From contig JAAYAY010000042.1 of assembly GCA_012719125.1 (NCBI GenBank), positions 1-62,745 on the forward strand: a DNA stretch of 62,745 nucleotides, read 5' to 3'. Shown here one piece after another: positions 32,560-42,437 of this stretch (its first letter is position 1; each line of letters begins with the position of its first letter). Origin of the DNA: Planctomycetaceae bacterium (GTDB lineage Bacteria; Planctomycetota; Planctomycetia; Pirellulales; Thermoguttaceae). The position numbers and the translations under genes are program-made. A model generated the notes under the pieces. It had not been told where the DNA came from. It saw only the letters and a program-made list of their open reading frames with translations, and did not search any database.

Positions 32560-34122
32560 ATGTCTGATCCTGCGTCCCACCCCGATCCTCCCGTGCACCG
32601 TCCCAGGCACCGTGCCTGGCTGCTCCAACTCGTATCCGCGGCCGTAATCGTCGCGGTGGGAGCAGGGATTGCCCAATTCCTTATCGTCACACGCCCCAAG
32701 CCGGAAGACAGTCCGATCACGGTGAAGCCGCGAACCGTCCGCGTGATGGAGGCCACCCGTGCTCCTCACCGCTGTTCGGCCTCCGCCTTCGGAACGGCCA
32801 GTGCGAGCCAGGAGTGGATCGCCATCGCCCAGACCGACGGCGACGCGACCTTTATGGAGCCGAAGTTCGAACCCGGCGAAATCCTCTCCCAAGGCACGTT
32901 GCTCGTCCAGATCGATCCGGAAGACTATCGCCTGGCCCAGCGGCGCTACGAATCGGAGGCCCGGGCTCGCGACGCCCAGCTCAACGAACTGCAGGCGACC
33001 GAAAAGAACCTGTTGGAGATTCGCCAACTCCAGGAACAGCAACTCGATCTGGCCCAGAAAGACCTGGCCCGAATTCAGGGGCTGCTTGCCGACGGTGCCA
33101 TGACCGAAGCCTCGGCCGATGCAGCCCGCACCCTCCACCTGACCCGGCTCCTCGCCTTTCAGGAGACGAGCAACAGCCTCTCGCTGATCCCCGTGCTTCG
33201 TGCCCGGGCTGAAGCCGAACGCGACGCGGCCACCGTCCAGGTCGAACAGGCCAAACGCGAAATCGAGAAATGCGCCATCCGCCTCCCCTTCGACGGCCGC
33301 TGCGTGACCAAGTCGATCGAGCCGGATCAGTATGTCAACGTCGGACAACGGCTCGGTATGTTTCTCAGTCTCGACTCCGTCGAGGTGGTCGCCATGGTCG
33401 ACGCCGGCAAAGGCGGCGCCCTGTTTCCCCGGGGCATTCCCGGTCTGGGATCGTTGAACCTGCGCGAGTCGTTGGCGAACCTCGAACCGGTTCGGAAGGC
33501 CCTAGGGCTCCTCGATGCGGAGATCCACTGGGGCACTCCCCCGCGACGCGGCAAGGTCACCCGAATCGGCAGCACGGCCGACGCCGCCACCCGCACCTTC
33601 CCCGTCATCGTCGAAGTGGCCGATCCCTACAAGGACGTGACGCCGGGTACGCGCCCGCCGCTGGTTCCCGACGTCTTTTGCGAAGTCACTCTCTACGGCG
33701 CAACCGTCGACGACGTGGTCGTGATCCCGCGCGACTGCATCCACGAGATGCCGCGACAGAACCTGAGCAACGAGTTCGTCCCCGTCGTCTACCTGCTTCG
33801 CGGCGGGAGTCGGCGGGAACAAGGCGAAGAAATCTGCTTCGAGAACGGGCAACTCGAAATCCGCGAGGTCAAGATTCTGGTCGAAGAAGACGACGTCGTC
33901 GTGCTCGACTCCGGAATCGAGCAAGGCGAACTGGTCGTCCTGGGCGATTTCTACGTCCCCCGCGAACACTGGGGGACCAAGGAGTTTGGACCGGCCAGCC
34001 AGGCCATGCCGCTCCGCGGGGTGCTGCAAACGCCCCCGAGCCTGCATCGGCAGGGCCCCGCCTGGTTGCTTTCCGACGGAACGTCTCCCCCGGCACACGA
34101 CGCCGCGGAGGCCGTCCGGTGA
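32560..34122 (+). CDS. RND efflux periplasmic adaptor (membrane fusion protein)
   Basis: 520 residues: an N-terminal membrane anchor (AWLLQLVSAAVIVAVGAG), a biotinyl-lipoyl half-domain (FEPGEILSQGTLLVQIDP), a long coiled-coil hairpin at ~residues 125-240 (LQEQQLDLAQKDLARIQGLL), the second lipoyl half with IRLPFDGRCV, and the beta-barrel domain. It links the inner-membrane RND pump encoded next to an outer-membrane channel, which is not encoded in this window. The stop overlaps the pump's GTG start by four bases (GTGA), so the two are translationally coupled. A long linker after the barrel is unusual. Substrate unknown. Confidence 0.93.
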   Translation: MSDPASHPDPPVHRPRHRAWLLQLVSAAVIVAVGAGIAQFLIVTRPKPEDSPITVKPRTVRVMEATRAPHRCSASAFGTASASQEWIAIAQTDGDATFMEPKFEPGEILSQGTLLVQIDPEDYRLAQRRYESEARARDAQLNELQATEKNLLEIRQLQEQQLDLAQKDLARIQGLLADGAMTEASADAARTLHLTRLLAFQETSNSLSLIPVLRARAEAERDAATVQVEQAKREIEKCAIRLPFDGRCVTKSIEPDQYVNVGQRLGMFLSLDSVEVVAMVDAGKGGALFPRGIPGLGSLNLRESLANLEPVRKALGLLDAEIHWGTPPRRGKVTRIGSTADAATRTFPVIVEVADPYKDVTPGTRPPLVPDVFCEVTLYGATVDDVVVIPRDCIHEMPRQNLSNEFVPVVYLLRGGSRREQGEEICFENGQLEIREVKILVEEDDVVVLDSGIEQGELVVLGDFYVPREHWGTKEFGPASQAMPLRGVLQTPPSLHRQGPAWLLSDGTSPPAHDAAEAVR

Positions 34123-37100
34123 TCAGCTACTTCGTCCGCCATCCGACGGCCGCGAATCTCTTGATGCTGATCTTCGTCGCCCTGGGAGTCCTGGGCACGA
34201 TCGGCATCGAGCGAGCCGTCTTTCCCGACTTCGCTTCCGAGTTCATCGTTGTCCGCGTGGTCTACAAGGGCGCATCGGCCGTCGAGGTCGAAGAGACGAT
34301 CTGCCAGCGGATCGAAGAGGAAATCGAAGGGATCGAGGGCATCGAGGAACTGACCGCGACCGCCCGCGAAGGCGTGGGCCAGATCGTGATCGAGGTGGCC
34401 GACGGATATGAGGTCGTCAGCATCCTCCGCGACGTCGAGAATGCCGTCGATCAGATCGATAACTTCCCCGAGAACATCGAAGAGCCGCTGATCTGGGAAG
34501 TCAAGCAGATCAACGATGCCGGAACGATCTCGCTCTGGGCGGGAGCACAAATCGACGCCGAAGCGGAAATGGAGTCGTCCGCGCTGGTGGAAGGAACAAT
34601 CACCGACAAGGATCTGCTCCTGCTCGCCGATCAGATCAAGAACGAGTTGCTCGCCTTGGACGACGTCAGCCTCGTCGAGGTCATAGGCTTCGCCGAGCAC
34701 CAGATCCGCGTCGAGGTTCGCGAGGCCGCTCTGGTCGCCCTGGGGCTCTCCATCACCGACGTGGCCCGGGAGATCGCGGCCCAAAGCCTGGATCTTCCGG
34801 CAGGTAGCATCGAAACGTCCGAGCGGGAGATCAAGATCCGCGTTCTCGACCAGCGGCGCCGCGCCGAAGACTTTCGCAACCTGGCCGTCAAGGTCGGCCC
34901 GGGCGGAGCCCGAATTCCACTCAGCGCCGTGGCGGTTGTTCGCGATACTTTCGAGGAGGATTGGCCCCGCACCACCTTCAACGGTCGCCGCTGCGTCAAT
35001 ATCCAGGTCAAGGTGGGGGAGCAGGAAGACACGATCACCGTGGCCGACGCGGCCAAACGCTATCTGGAACAGCGTCGCAGAACCCTGCCCCCCGGCGTGC
35101 ACCTCACCTGGTGGGGCGACTGGTCCAACTACGTGAAAGACCGTCTGGGAATGCTCGTCATCAACGGGCTCTACGGCTTCGTGCTCGTCTTCCTCACGTT
35201 GTGGCTCCTGCTCAATATCCGGCTCGCCTTCTGGGTTGCCGCCGGAATTCCCATCTCGTTCCTGGGCACGATGTGGGTGTTGCACGTGACCGGTATGACC
35301 CTCGACATGATCACCATGTTCAGCCTGATCATTGCCTTGGGGATCATCGTCGACGATGCCATCGTCATCGGCGAAAACATCTTCGCCCACTACCGGCAGG
35401 GCAAGAGCCCGGCCAGGGCCGCCGTCGACGGCGTGCGCGAGGTCGCCTTGGGCGTGACCGCCTCGATGCTCACCACCGTGGCCGTCTTCATGCCGCTGCT
35501 CACCATGCAAGGAGAAGTCGGCAAGATCATGCGAGTGCTCCCCGTCGGCGTGATCACCGCCTTGACCGTGAGTCTCACCGAAGCCTTCCTGATCCTGCCG
35601 AACCACTTGACCCACTCGTTGAAGAAGATCCCCAAGGTCCCTAACCGCACCCGTCAGAGAATCGACGATTTTGTGGAATACTCCACCCATCGCTGGTACG
35701 GTCCGGTCATCCACTGGTCGACTCGATTTCCCCTCATTCCGACCGCCGTGATCGTCATGCTGTTCCTCGTCTCGGTGGGGATGCTGGCCGGCGGACGGCT
35801 CAAGTTCCGCCTCTTCCCCGAACTCGACGGAGATTTCATCGTCGCAGCCGTCGAACTGCCCCAGGGAACCGATCTCCGCCGCACTCAGCAGATCGTCAGC
35901 CGTATCGAAGACGGCCTCCTGGAGGTGGAATCGCGATTCGGCGCCGAGCAACCCGATCGCCGGCCACTCATCGAGCACGTCAGCACCTCCTTCGGATTCA
36001 TCCGAGAAGTGGCCGGCGGTCCCGGCGGCCAACAGACCGGCAGCCACGTCGCCCAGGTCCTCGTCGAACTCCTCGAAGCGGATATTCGAACCCGCACCTG
36101 CGACCAAATCCTCCAGGCCTGGAAGCAGGCCGTCGGCGATCTTCCCGACGTCGTCACCCTCACCTACGACCAGATGCAGGTCACCCCGGGAGGCAAGGCC
36201 GTCGACATCCAACTGCGAGGTCGCGACCTGGAACAGTTGAAAACGGCAAGTCGCCGCCTCCAACTCCAGATCGCCGCTTACCCCGGCGTCCGCAATCTGT
36301 CGGATGATCTGCGACCGGGGAAGGAGGAACTCCTCGTCCAGATCAAGAAGGCCGGACGCCCGCTCGGCGTCGCGTCGGCCGAACTGGCAGCACAGCTTCG
36401 GGGCGCCTTCTGGGGCAGCCTCGTCCAGGAGTTCCAGCGCGGACCCGACAGCTTCGAAGTCGAGGTCCAGTTCGCCGACGCCGATCGGAGAAGTCTGGCC
36501 GATCTCCACGACTTCAAAGTCAAGACCCCCAGCGGCGAGACCCGGCCGCTCCATGAAGTGGCCGACTATCACCTCGTCCGCGACTTCTCCCAGATCGTTC
36601 GCGTCGATCGCATGCGAACCGTGTCGGTTACCGCCGACCTCGATACCGCCCAAGCCAACGCCGCCGAGATTGTCGACGACCTCGACCGTCACTTCGTGCC
36701 GACCCTCCGCGCCGAGTATCCCGACGTTCGAGTCGTTCTCGAAGGCCAGAGCAAGGAGAACGCGAAGACCAGGGACAGCGCCCTGAGAGGCTTCGTGATC
36801 GGCCTGCTGATCATCTTCTTCCTGCTCAGCTTCGTGTTCCGCTCGTTCCTCGAACCGTTGATCGTGATGACTGCAATCCCCTTCGGTTTCGTGGGAGCCG
36901 TCTGGGGACACCTGCTGCTGGGCCACGACTGGACCATGCCCAGCACGATCGGGTTCATCTCCCTGTCGGGAATCGTCGTCAACGACTCGATCGTCCTGGT
37001 CGCATTCATCAAACTCCGGCTGCAAGAGGGGTGCCCGATCGAGGAAGCCCTCCGCCTCGCAGGGATCGGTCGTTTCCGGGCCGTCTTCCTCACCTCCGCG

Positions 37101-37298
37101 ACCACCGTGGCCGGCCTCCTCCCCATGATGCTCGAAACCAGCCTCCAGGCTCAGTTCCTCATCCCCATGGCAGTCTCCATCTCGTTCGGCCTGATCTTTG
37201 CCACCGTCGTGGTCCTCCTCCTGGTTCCATGCCTCTACTCGATCCTGGCTGCCGTCGGTTGGACCCAGAAGATCGAACTCGATGAGGCAACGCCATAG
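34119..37298 (+). CDS. RND family efflux transporter permease (AcrB/HAE1-like)
   Basis: A 1059-residue proton-driven inner-membrane pump beginning at GTG 34119 (VISYFVRHPTAANLLMLIFV). Two halves of the RND fold are seen, each with a large periplasmic loop. The proton-relay helix FSLIIALGIIVDDAIVIGEN carries the paired Asp residues, and the second half has SLSGIVVNDSIVLVAF. The long loop 1 (~residues 35-330) has the usual porter signature (FPDFASEFIVVRVVYKGAS). The family covers drugs, metals and lipids; sequence alone does not decide. Upstream frame extension into the adaptor gene was rejected because the family starts at the GTGA overlap. Confidence 0.95.
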   Translation: MISYFVRHPTAANLLMLIFVALGVLGTIGIERAVFPDFASEFIVVRVVYKGASAVEVEETICQRIEEEIEGIEGIEELTATAREGVGQIVIEVADGYEVVSILRDVENAVDQIDNFPENIEEPLIWEVKQINDAGTISLWAGAQIDAEAEMESSALVEGTITDKDLLLLADQIKNELLALDDVSLVEVIGFAEHQIRVEVREAALVALGLSITDVAREIAAQSLDLPAGSIETSEREIKIRVLDQRRRAEDFRNLAVKVGPGGARIPLSAVAVVRDTFEEDWPRTTFNGRRCVNIQVKVGEQEDTITVADAAKRYLEQRRRTLPPGVHLTWWGDWSNYVKDRLGMLVINGLYGFVLVFLTLWLLLNIRLAFWVAAGIPISFLGTMWVLHVTGMTLDMITMFSLIIALGIIVDDAIVIGENIFAHYRQGKSPARAAVDGVREVALGVTASMLTTVAVFMPLLTMQGEVGKIMRVLPVGVITALTVSLTEAFLILPNHLTHSLKKIPKVPNRTRQRIDDFVEYSTHRWYGPVIHWSTRFPLIPTAVIVMLFLVSVGMLAGGRLKFRLFPELDGDFIVAAVELPQGTDLRRTQQIVSRIEDGLLEVESRFGAEQPDRRPLIEHVSTSFGFIREVAGGPGGQQTGSHVAQVLVELLEADIRTRTCDQILQAWKQAVGDLPDVVTLTYDQMQVTPGGKAVDIQLRGRDLEQLKTASRRLQLQIAAYPGVRNLSDDLRPGKEELLVQIKKAGRPLGVASAELAAQLRGAFWGSLVQEFQRGPDSFEVEVQFADADRRSLADLHDFKVKTPSGETRPLHEVADYHLVRDFSQIVRVDRMRTVSVTADLDTAQANAAEIVDDLDRHFVPTLRAEYPDVRVVLEGQSKENAKTRDSALRGFVIGLLIIFFLLSFVFRSFLEPLIVMTAIPFGFVGAVWGHLLLGHDWTMPSTIGFISLSGIVVNDSIVLVAFIKLRLQEGCPIEEALRLAGIGRFRAVFLTSATTVAGLLPMMLETSLQAQFLIPMAVSISFGLIFATVVVLLLVPCLYSILAAVGWTQKIELDEATP

Positions 37299-37340
37299 AA
37301 CCTGCGACGCGTCGCCGACTGGATCTGGCACAAATGCAAA

Positions 37341-37372
37341 ACGAACGGCGAAGTCGCAACTCCGCCGTTCGT
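37341..37372. terminator. Bidirectional terminator-like hairpin between convergent genes
   Basis: ACGAACGGCG at 37341-37350 and CGCCGTTCGT at 37363-37372 form a perfect 10-base stem with a 12-base loop, placed between the RND pump (plus) and the DUF11 protein (minus). No long T run follows, so strength is uncertain. Confidence 0.6.
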
Positions 37373-37413
37373 CCGCTTATGCAGGGTCAATTGGCCGATA
37401 TGCTGACCTTGCC

Positions 37414-39630
37414 TTACTCTTTCGGCCGCTCGCTGGTCTCAGCGGGAGCTGCCCCTCGTTGATCGGCGGTCAGCACGCCGTCCTCGGCCGACCTCGGACG
37501 AGGCGGCGCGACGTCCTGCGGATCCGTGCCGCGCTTCCCGTAGAAGTACGTGCTCTCCTCCCCCACAAGCCGCGTACCCAACGGTTTGCAGAAGACCTCC
37601 GCGCGAATGATGTGGTTCCCGGTAGACTCCGCCCGGGCCTTGACCACGAAGGTCTTCGCCTGCCCGGCGGCAATCGTCGGAATCATGTCGAACACGACCT
37701 GGCCCGGCCCGACCTGGTAGTTCCCCCCCTCGGCACCCAACGGCTCGATGCCGTGCGAGAAGTAGGCTACGATTTCCACGTTGTCGGCCGCCTTGCTGCC
37801 GCGGTTCTCTATCTTGATTTGATACGTGGTCTCCGTCCCGGTGGCCACCGGTCCCGTCGGATCGATCACCTCAAGAGCCAGGTCGGCGATGGCGTCGATC
37901 TGCACGCCCGCCTCGCCGCTGGCCTTCAGATTGCCGGCAGCCTCCGAGGTAACAACCAGCCGCCCGTTGCCCGCCGCCGCGGCCACGCACTTGACCAGCA
38001 GCGTCCGGCTCTCCTGAGGCGCCAGCGCCTCGACGCCCCAACGGATCGCGCCGTCCTGGTCGGCGATCAGACCCTCCTTGGTACAAGATACGTAACTCAC
38101 CGTCTCCGGAAGGGCTGCCTGGATGGTGACCTCGTCCACCTTGGCCGTGCCGGGATTGCTCACCACGATCCGGTAGGTCAACTCCTGGCCGACGAACTGG
38201 AACTCCGGCGCCGTCACGTCGACGCCCAGACCCGGACGCAGCACTCTCACTTTCTCGGCCAAGTGCGTCCGCACGTTTCCTTCCGCGGTCGCATCCACCT
38301 GAATGACCAGGTCGCCCTCATTCCGCGCCGTGAGTTCCACCTCGATCGTCTTCTTCTGCCCCGACGCCAGGTCTCCGATCGGCTGAACGGCCGGCTTCTC
38401 CTGGCCTGTCCCGACAGGCAGCAGGGAGAGGCTGACGCCCCGTGCGTCTCCACTCCCGGTATTCTCGAGGTTCAACCGATAGAGTTGCTTTTCCCCGAAC
38501 AGCACCTCTTCCGGGCCCTCCAGGTCCAGCTTGAGCTCGGGCTGCAAGACGTGGATGCTTGCCGCGGTGGCTACCGGGGCGTGCTGCCAATTGACCGCCA
38601 AATTGAGCGGCTGGCTCTGACGTGCCACCACATGAAGTGCAACCGTCTGAACGTCCTTGGCGCCCAACCGTCCCACCTTCCAGCGGAACAGCCGCGTCCC
38701 GTTGACCGCCACCTCCGAACTCGTCGCTCCGGTGCTGACCTCGGCGCCCAGGACATCCGCCCACTGGGGGAAGTCAATCGAAACGATCAGTTCGTCGGCC
38801 GGGGCCGAGCCGAGGTTCTCGATCGTGACCCGAAAAGTCGCTTCTCGCCCCACGTCGATCCGCTCCGGACCGACCGTCTTCACGTTGAGAATCGGACTCT
38901 GCTGCGTGAACAACACCTGCGGCGAACTGACCGTCTCGTTCGTTACCGCTCTCTTCCGCGGGATGGAAACCTGGCTCCTGGCAGGGGTCGGCGTCGAATC
39001 GGCAATTGCCGACCCGTCGCCGGCATACTTGGGTGAGGGCGTTGCCAGACGCGGCTGGGGCAGGTTCGCCCCCGGAAGGGCCTCGCCCACAACCCGAGGC
39101 TCTTCCACGGGCGCCAGCGTCGGCGCCCCTGCAACCTCCCCGGGAGACACACGCGATATGTCTTCCTCCGCGGGGGACTCGCTGACCTCACGTTCACTCT
39201 CGTTCGTGCTGTCCAAGGAAGATCGGCTCGAACTTCCAAACTGCGAGTTCCGGAACGCCGAAAGCCGCTGATGAATCCGGTTGGCGGCACTCGACGATGA
39301 CTGGGGATTCTCGCTCGACGCCTCGGGCAACGGTGCGGAACCGGGCGCGTCGACGTCGGTCTCCACCAGAACTCGAGGATTTCGCGTGACCACCCGCTTC
39401 GGAGCCGGCCGGGGTTCCTGCGTAGCAACCTGGCGATTCGAGACCGACGTCTGTGCCGATGGCTTTTCGGTTGGGGGCGCCAGGCCGCTCGCCTGCAACC
39501 GAGATTGCAGTATGTCGAACAGCGTCGGCGACCCGGTGGCGCGGCTCGTGGTCGGCTGCTGGGCAACCGCCAGATTGGCCAGTCCGAAAATGATCACGCT
39601 GATGGTCGAGTAGTATGCTGTGCGGCGCAT
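37414..39630 (-). CDS. Secreted protein with tandem DUF11 domains
   Basis: 738 residues from ATG 39630 (AGGGAAG upstream) with a signal peptide (TISVIIFGLANLAVAQ). Residues ~25-240 are a low-complexity Ser/Pro/Glu-rich stalk. From ~250 there are four DUF11 Ig-like domains, marked by repeats of the form YRIVVSNPGTAKVDEVTI: FRVTIENLGSAPADELIVS, YRLNLENTGSGDARGVSLS, YRIVVSNPGTAKVDEVTIQ, YQIKIENRGSKAADNVEIV. Likely an exported cell-surface or envelope structural protein. It lies 354 bases downstream of the kinase gene on the same strand, recalling the sigma-kinase-DUF11 order at 20.4-25.5 kb. Confidence 0.9.
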   Translation of the reverse strand: MRRTAYYSTISVIIFGLANLAVAQQPTTSRATGSPTLFDILQSRLQASGLAPPTEKPSAQTSVSNRQVATQEPRPAPKRVVTRNPRVLVETDVDAPGSAPLPEASSENPQSSSSAANRIHQRLSAFRNSQFGSSSRSSLDSTNESEREVSESPAEEDISRVSPGEVAGAPTLAPVEEPRVVGEALPGANLPQPRLATPSPKYAGDGSAIADSTPTPARSQVSIPRKRAVTNETVSSPQVLFTQQSPILNVKTVGPERIDVGREATFRVTIENLGSAPADELIVSIDFPQWADVLGAEVSTGATSSEVAVNGTRLFRWKVGRLGAKDVQTVALHVVARQSQPLNLAVNWQHAPVATAASIHVLQPELKLDLEGPEEVLFGEKQLYRLNLENTGSGDARGVSLSLLPVGTGQEKPAVQPIGDLASGQKKTIEVELTARNEGDLVIQVDATAEGNVRTHLAEKVRVLRPGLGVDVTAPEFQFVGQELTYRIVVSNPGTAKVDEVTIQAALPETVSYVSCTKEGLIADQDGAIRWGVEALAPQESRTLLVKCVAAAAGNGRLVVTSEAAGNLKASGEAGVQIDAIADLALEVIDPTGPVATGTETTYQIKIENRGSKAADNVEIVAYFSHGIEPLGAEGGNYQVGPGQVVFDMIPTIAAGQAKTFVVKARAESTGNHIIRAEVFCKPLGTRLVGEESTYFYGKRGTDPQDVAPPRPRSAEDGVLTADQRGAAPAETSERPKE

Positions 39631-39984
39631 TTCACTTCCCTGTGATCGCAAGAACGCTTGCTGGGTTCCCTGCCTTCAGGAACAGCCGATGAACACGCGG
39701 CCAAGACCCCAACAGAAGGGGCCCAGCCGAGGCGCATGCATCGGGCCTTGTAGTTCGTCCTTTGCCGTATCGGTAGAAATCGATTGCACCGATTAGCGAA
39801 CTTAGCCGATTCGCCCGGATGTTCTTGTCCGGCGATAGAATCCCTTGAAACCGAACAGATAAGGTGGGGAAGGTGGCGAGAATGCGAAGTCGGCATTTTC
39901 TCGCGATTACCCATCTATCCCAAATGAACAACCTGAGACAGAACGCCACGGATCTAAGGCAGGCGGACGAAAAAAATCTACCAC
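39631..39984. other. Intergenic region upstream of the DUF11 protein gene
   Basis: 354 bases between the kinase stop and the DUF11 protein start. It is AT-richer than its surroundings (for example AATCGATTGCACCGATTAGCG near 39778) and probably contains a separate promoter, but no convincing consensus pair or repeat was seen. Confidence 0.35.
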
Positions 39985-41619
39985 TTACCCGGCTCGGTCG
40001 TAATACGTGTTCAACACCCGGATCCGACGAACCAGGTTCGCCACGCCCCAAGCCACGCCGAAAAGCATCACCACGAAGATCACGTGGCGGTCCAGGTCCA
40101 TGTCGAACCCGGCGTGGAGCTTCTGTCGCCAGCCATAAAAATGGACCACGTGAACGAGATAGGAGACTAGAGACAGCGCCCCCATGAACCAGACGAATCG
40201 AACTCGCATCCACAGGCCCGAGGCCACCAGCAGGAGCGGATAACACACCACCAAGGGGCTCGCCACTCCGTCGGCGATCCACAGCAGAAAGAACAGGATG
40301 AGCGAGTCCAACGTCCCCCACACAAAGCATGTTGGAATCCACCATTGCGGGCTCTTCATGCAGCGCTGGAAGACGATCGCCGACGCCGTCCAGATCCCGA
40401 TGATCGTCAGCGCCTTCCAATGGAAGGCCGCAAAGTCGGCACTGTTCTGATTCACGAAGAAGTTGGTCCACTGAACGCAGAAGAAGATTCCCAGAACGCC
40501 CAACCGGGTTGCCAGGGCCGGTTCCCGCCGGCTCCAGCGGACGATTCGCCGCACGAGGCTGGGAGGTCGCACTTCCAGCGGTTCACCCTTCAGATAACGT
40601 CCCAGTTCCTCGGCCAGGGCCGCGGCCGACTCGTAACGCTCGTCCGGGACCTTGGCCAGGCATTTCAGGCAGATGAGTTCCAAGGCCCGCGGCACCTTCC
40701 GGTTGAGCGATCGCGGCAGAGGCGGCTCGCCCGACAGCACCTTCATCACCGTATCGAGCGGGCGATCCTCCTGGAACGGGGGGCGACCGGTCAGCAACTC
40801 ATACAAGATTGCTCCCAGGCTGTAGACGTCGCACCGCGGACCCAGCAGTTCGCTCTTTCCGGCTGCCTGCTCCGGCGCCATGTAGCTCGGCGTGCCGACA
40901 ATGATCCCGGTCGCCGTCGACTGCCCACCTTTCTGGAAAAGTTTGGCCAGCCCGAAGTCGGTCACGTGAGGTTCCCCGTCCTTGTCGATGAGAATGTTCG
41001 AAGGCTTCAGATCGCGATGGATGATCCCCTGCTGATGGAGATGCTCCACGGCCCGGGCCACTCGTTGAACGAGCATGGCCGCCTGCTCCGGCTCGATCGT
41101 GCTGTGGCACAGTTTCTCGGCCAGGCTGGTGCCTTCGATGTACTCCATCACGAAATAGTGCTGGTCGTTCCACTGGCCCACTTCGTGGATGTGCACGATG
41201 TTGGAGTGCTCCACGCGAGCGGCCGCCCTGGCCTCCTCGTGAAACCGCCGGACGTGCTCCTCCGACGCCAGGTAGCTGTCCAGAATCATCTTGACGGCAA
41301 CGGTGCGATCCAGATCCTTCTGCCGGGCTTTGTACACCACCCCCATCCCGCCGCGCCCGATCTCTTCTTCGAGCTCGAAGTGGGCGAAATCGCGCGGCAG
41401 ATGCGAGAATAGCGAATGCGAATCGCTCCCCTCCGGCTCACCCTCGGAGCCCTCGACGGGAACCAGCGCATCGAGAGCTTCCAGGCATCGCAAGGCGGAC
41501 TCAAGCTGCGGGTGGTCGCGAAGCAACTTCTCGCGGTCCGGACGCTCGCCCGCCTGGAGGCGGTTCAAATACTCCTCCAACGCCGAGAACTCGACCACGT
41601 CTTGGGGCAGCTCAACCAT
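39985..41619 (-). CDS. Ser/Thr protein kinase with polytopic membrane C terminus
   Basis: 544 residues. Residues ~80-345 form a complete kinase: GRGGMGVVYKARQ, VAVKMIL, IIHRDLKPSNILI, DFGLAK, MAPEQAAG. The first ~75 residues are a soluble segment (EYLNRLQAGERPDREKLL) common in planctomycete kinases. The C-terminal ~170 residues have about five hydrophobic helices (LGVLGIFFCVQW, LTIIGIWTASAIVF, SLILFFLLWIADG and others) with no external domain, unlike the kinase at 22674. The ATG overlaps the ECF sigma stop by eight bases, so sigma and kinase are made together. Likely role: phosphorylating and activating the partner sigma factor, as proposed for such pairs (inference). Confidence 0.94.
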   Translation of the reverse strand: MVELPQDVVEFSALEEYLNRLQAGERPDREKLLRDHPQLESALRCLEALDALVPVEGSEGEPEGSDSHSLFSHLPRDFAHFELEEEIGRGGMGVVYKARQKDLDRTVAVKMILDSYLASEEHVRRFHEEARAAARVEHSNIVHIHEVGQWNDQHYFVMEYIEGTSLAEKLCHSTIEPEQAAMLVQRVARAVEHLHQQGIIHRDLKPSNILIDKDGEPHVTDFGLAKLFQKGGQSTATGIIVGTPSYMAPEQAAGKSELLGPRCDVYSLGAILYELLTGRPPFQEDRPLDTVMKVLSGEPPLPRSLNRKVPRALELICLKCLAKVPDERYESAAALAEELGRYLKGEPLEVRPPSLVRRIVRWSRREPALATRLGVLGIFFCVQWTNFFVNQNSADFAAFHWKALTIIGIWTASAIVFQRCMKSPQWWIPTCFVWGTLDSLILFFLLWIADGVASPLVVCYPLLLVASGLWMRVRFVWFMGALSLVSYLVHVVHFYGWRQKLHAGFDMDLDRHVIFVVMLFGVAWGVANLVRRIRVLNTYYDRAG

Positions 41620-42241
41620 CTGCGGCGTCCTCGTCGCCCAACGCCTCCTGCAGCTTCTTGATGGCCCGCATCCACAACATCTGCGTGGCCGGCCGGGAAC
41701 GGCCCATCCGCTCGGCCACTTCGTTGAAGGAAAGGCGCTCCAAGTTGCGCAGCACGATCACTTCCTGGTAATCCGGCGAAAGACAACTCAGGGCCTCGGT
41801 CACCCGGAAGCTGTCGTCCAGCAGCGCAAGCTCCTGGCTGGGCGTCCGCACGGCGGCGGCCGGCTCGGGCGCGCCGGGGGCCGGCCCCGACACATTCGGG
41901 TCCCGAAACGGTATCTCTTTCTGCACTCGCCGCTTGGCCGTTCCCTTGTAACGCCGCACGAAGTCCGAAACGTTGTGGGCCAGGATCCGTCGCAGCCAGC
42001 CCAGCCATTCCTGCTCGCTGCTCCCCTGAAACTTCTCGAAATCGCGGTGCGCCTCCAGCATCGTCTGCTGAACCAGATCCGATGCGTCGACCTTGACTCG
42101 AAGCCAACTCTCCACCTGGGCTCGCGCGGCAAACCCCAGGTAACTGCGGCAAAGCGCGAACAAACGGTCGCGGCACTCCTCGTCGCCGCGACGCGCCCCC
42201 GTGATCAACTCACTCACCTTGGCTGGCTTCAATTCAGACAT
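41612..42241 (-). CDS. ECF-type sigma factor co-encoded with a Ser/Thr kinase
   Basis: A 209-residue sigma factor of the planctomycete kinase-linked class. Region 2: KVDASDLVQQTMLEAHRDFE and EWLGWLRRILAHNVSDFVRR. A long acidic/Ala-Pro linker (GPAPGAPEPAAAVRTPS) separates it from region 4: LSPDYQEVIVLRNLERLSFN and EVAERMGRSRPATQMLWMRA. The 3' end overlaps the kinase gene by eight bases. A TATAAC hexamer lies about 30 bases upstream of the ATG on the minus strand, without a good -35. Confidence 0.93.
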   Translation of the reverse strand: MSELKPAKVSELITGARRGDEECRDRLFALCRSYLGFAARAQVESWLRVKVDASDLVQQTMLEAHRDFEKFQGSSEQEWLGWLRRILAHNVSDFVRRYKGTAKRRVQKEIPFRDPNVSGPAPGAPEPAAAVRTPSQELALLDDSFRVTEALSCLSPDYQEVIVLRNLERLSFNEVAERMGRSRPATQMLWMRAIKKLQEALGDEDAADG

Positions 42242-42437
42242 CGATTCCGTAACCTGGAAAGCAAGCCGTTATACTGACTGGAATGAGACACACGTTCTCG
42301 ACCCGGCGACCTTCTCCGCCCGCATCGAAACAGCCACAGATCTTCACCGCCCTCGGATTAGTTTAGTCCCCGCTGCGAGGTGGGGCAAGCTGGGGGTGAA
42401 CCTTGGGCATCGAGCCAAATCACCTTGCGTGATTCTC

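Noticed and set aside
33951-37331. A >1100-codon open frame on the minus strand opposite the RND pump, and similar long antisense frames opposite the genes at 14956, 26452 and 43779
   Set aside because: They mirror the codon structure of GC-rich genes on the other strand, encode no known motif and contain biased Asp/His/Val/Gly-rich composition. The sense genes have complete families.
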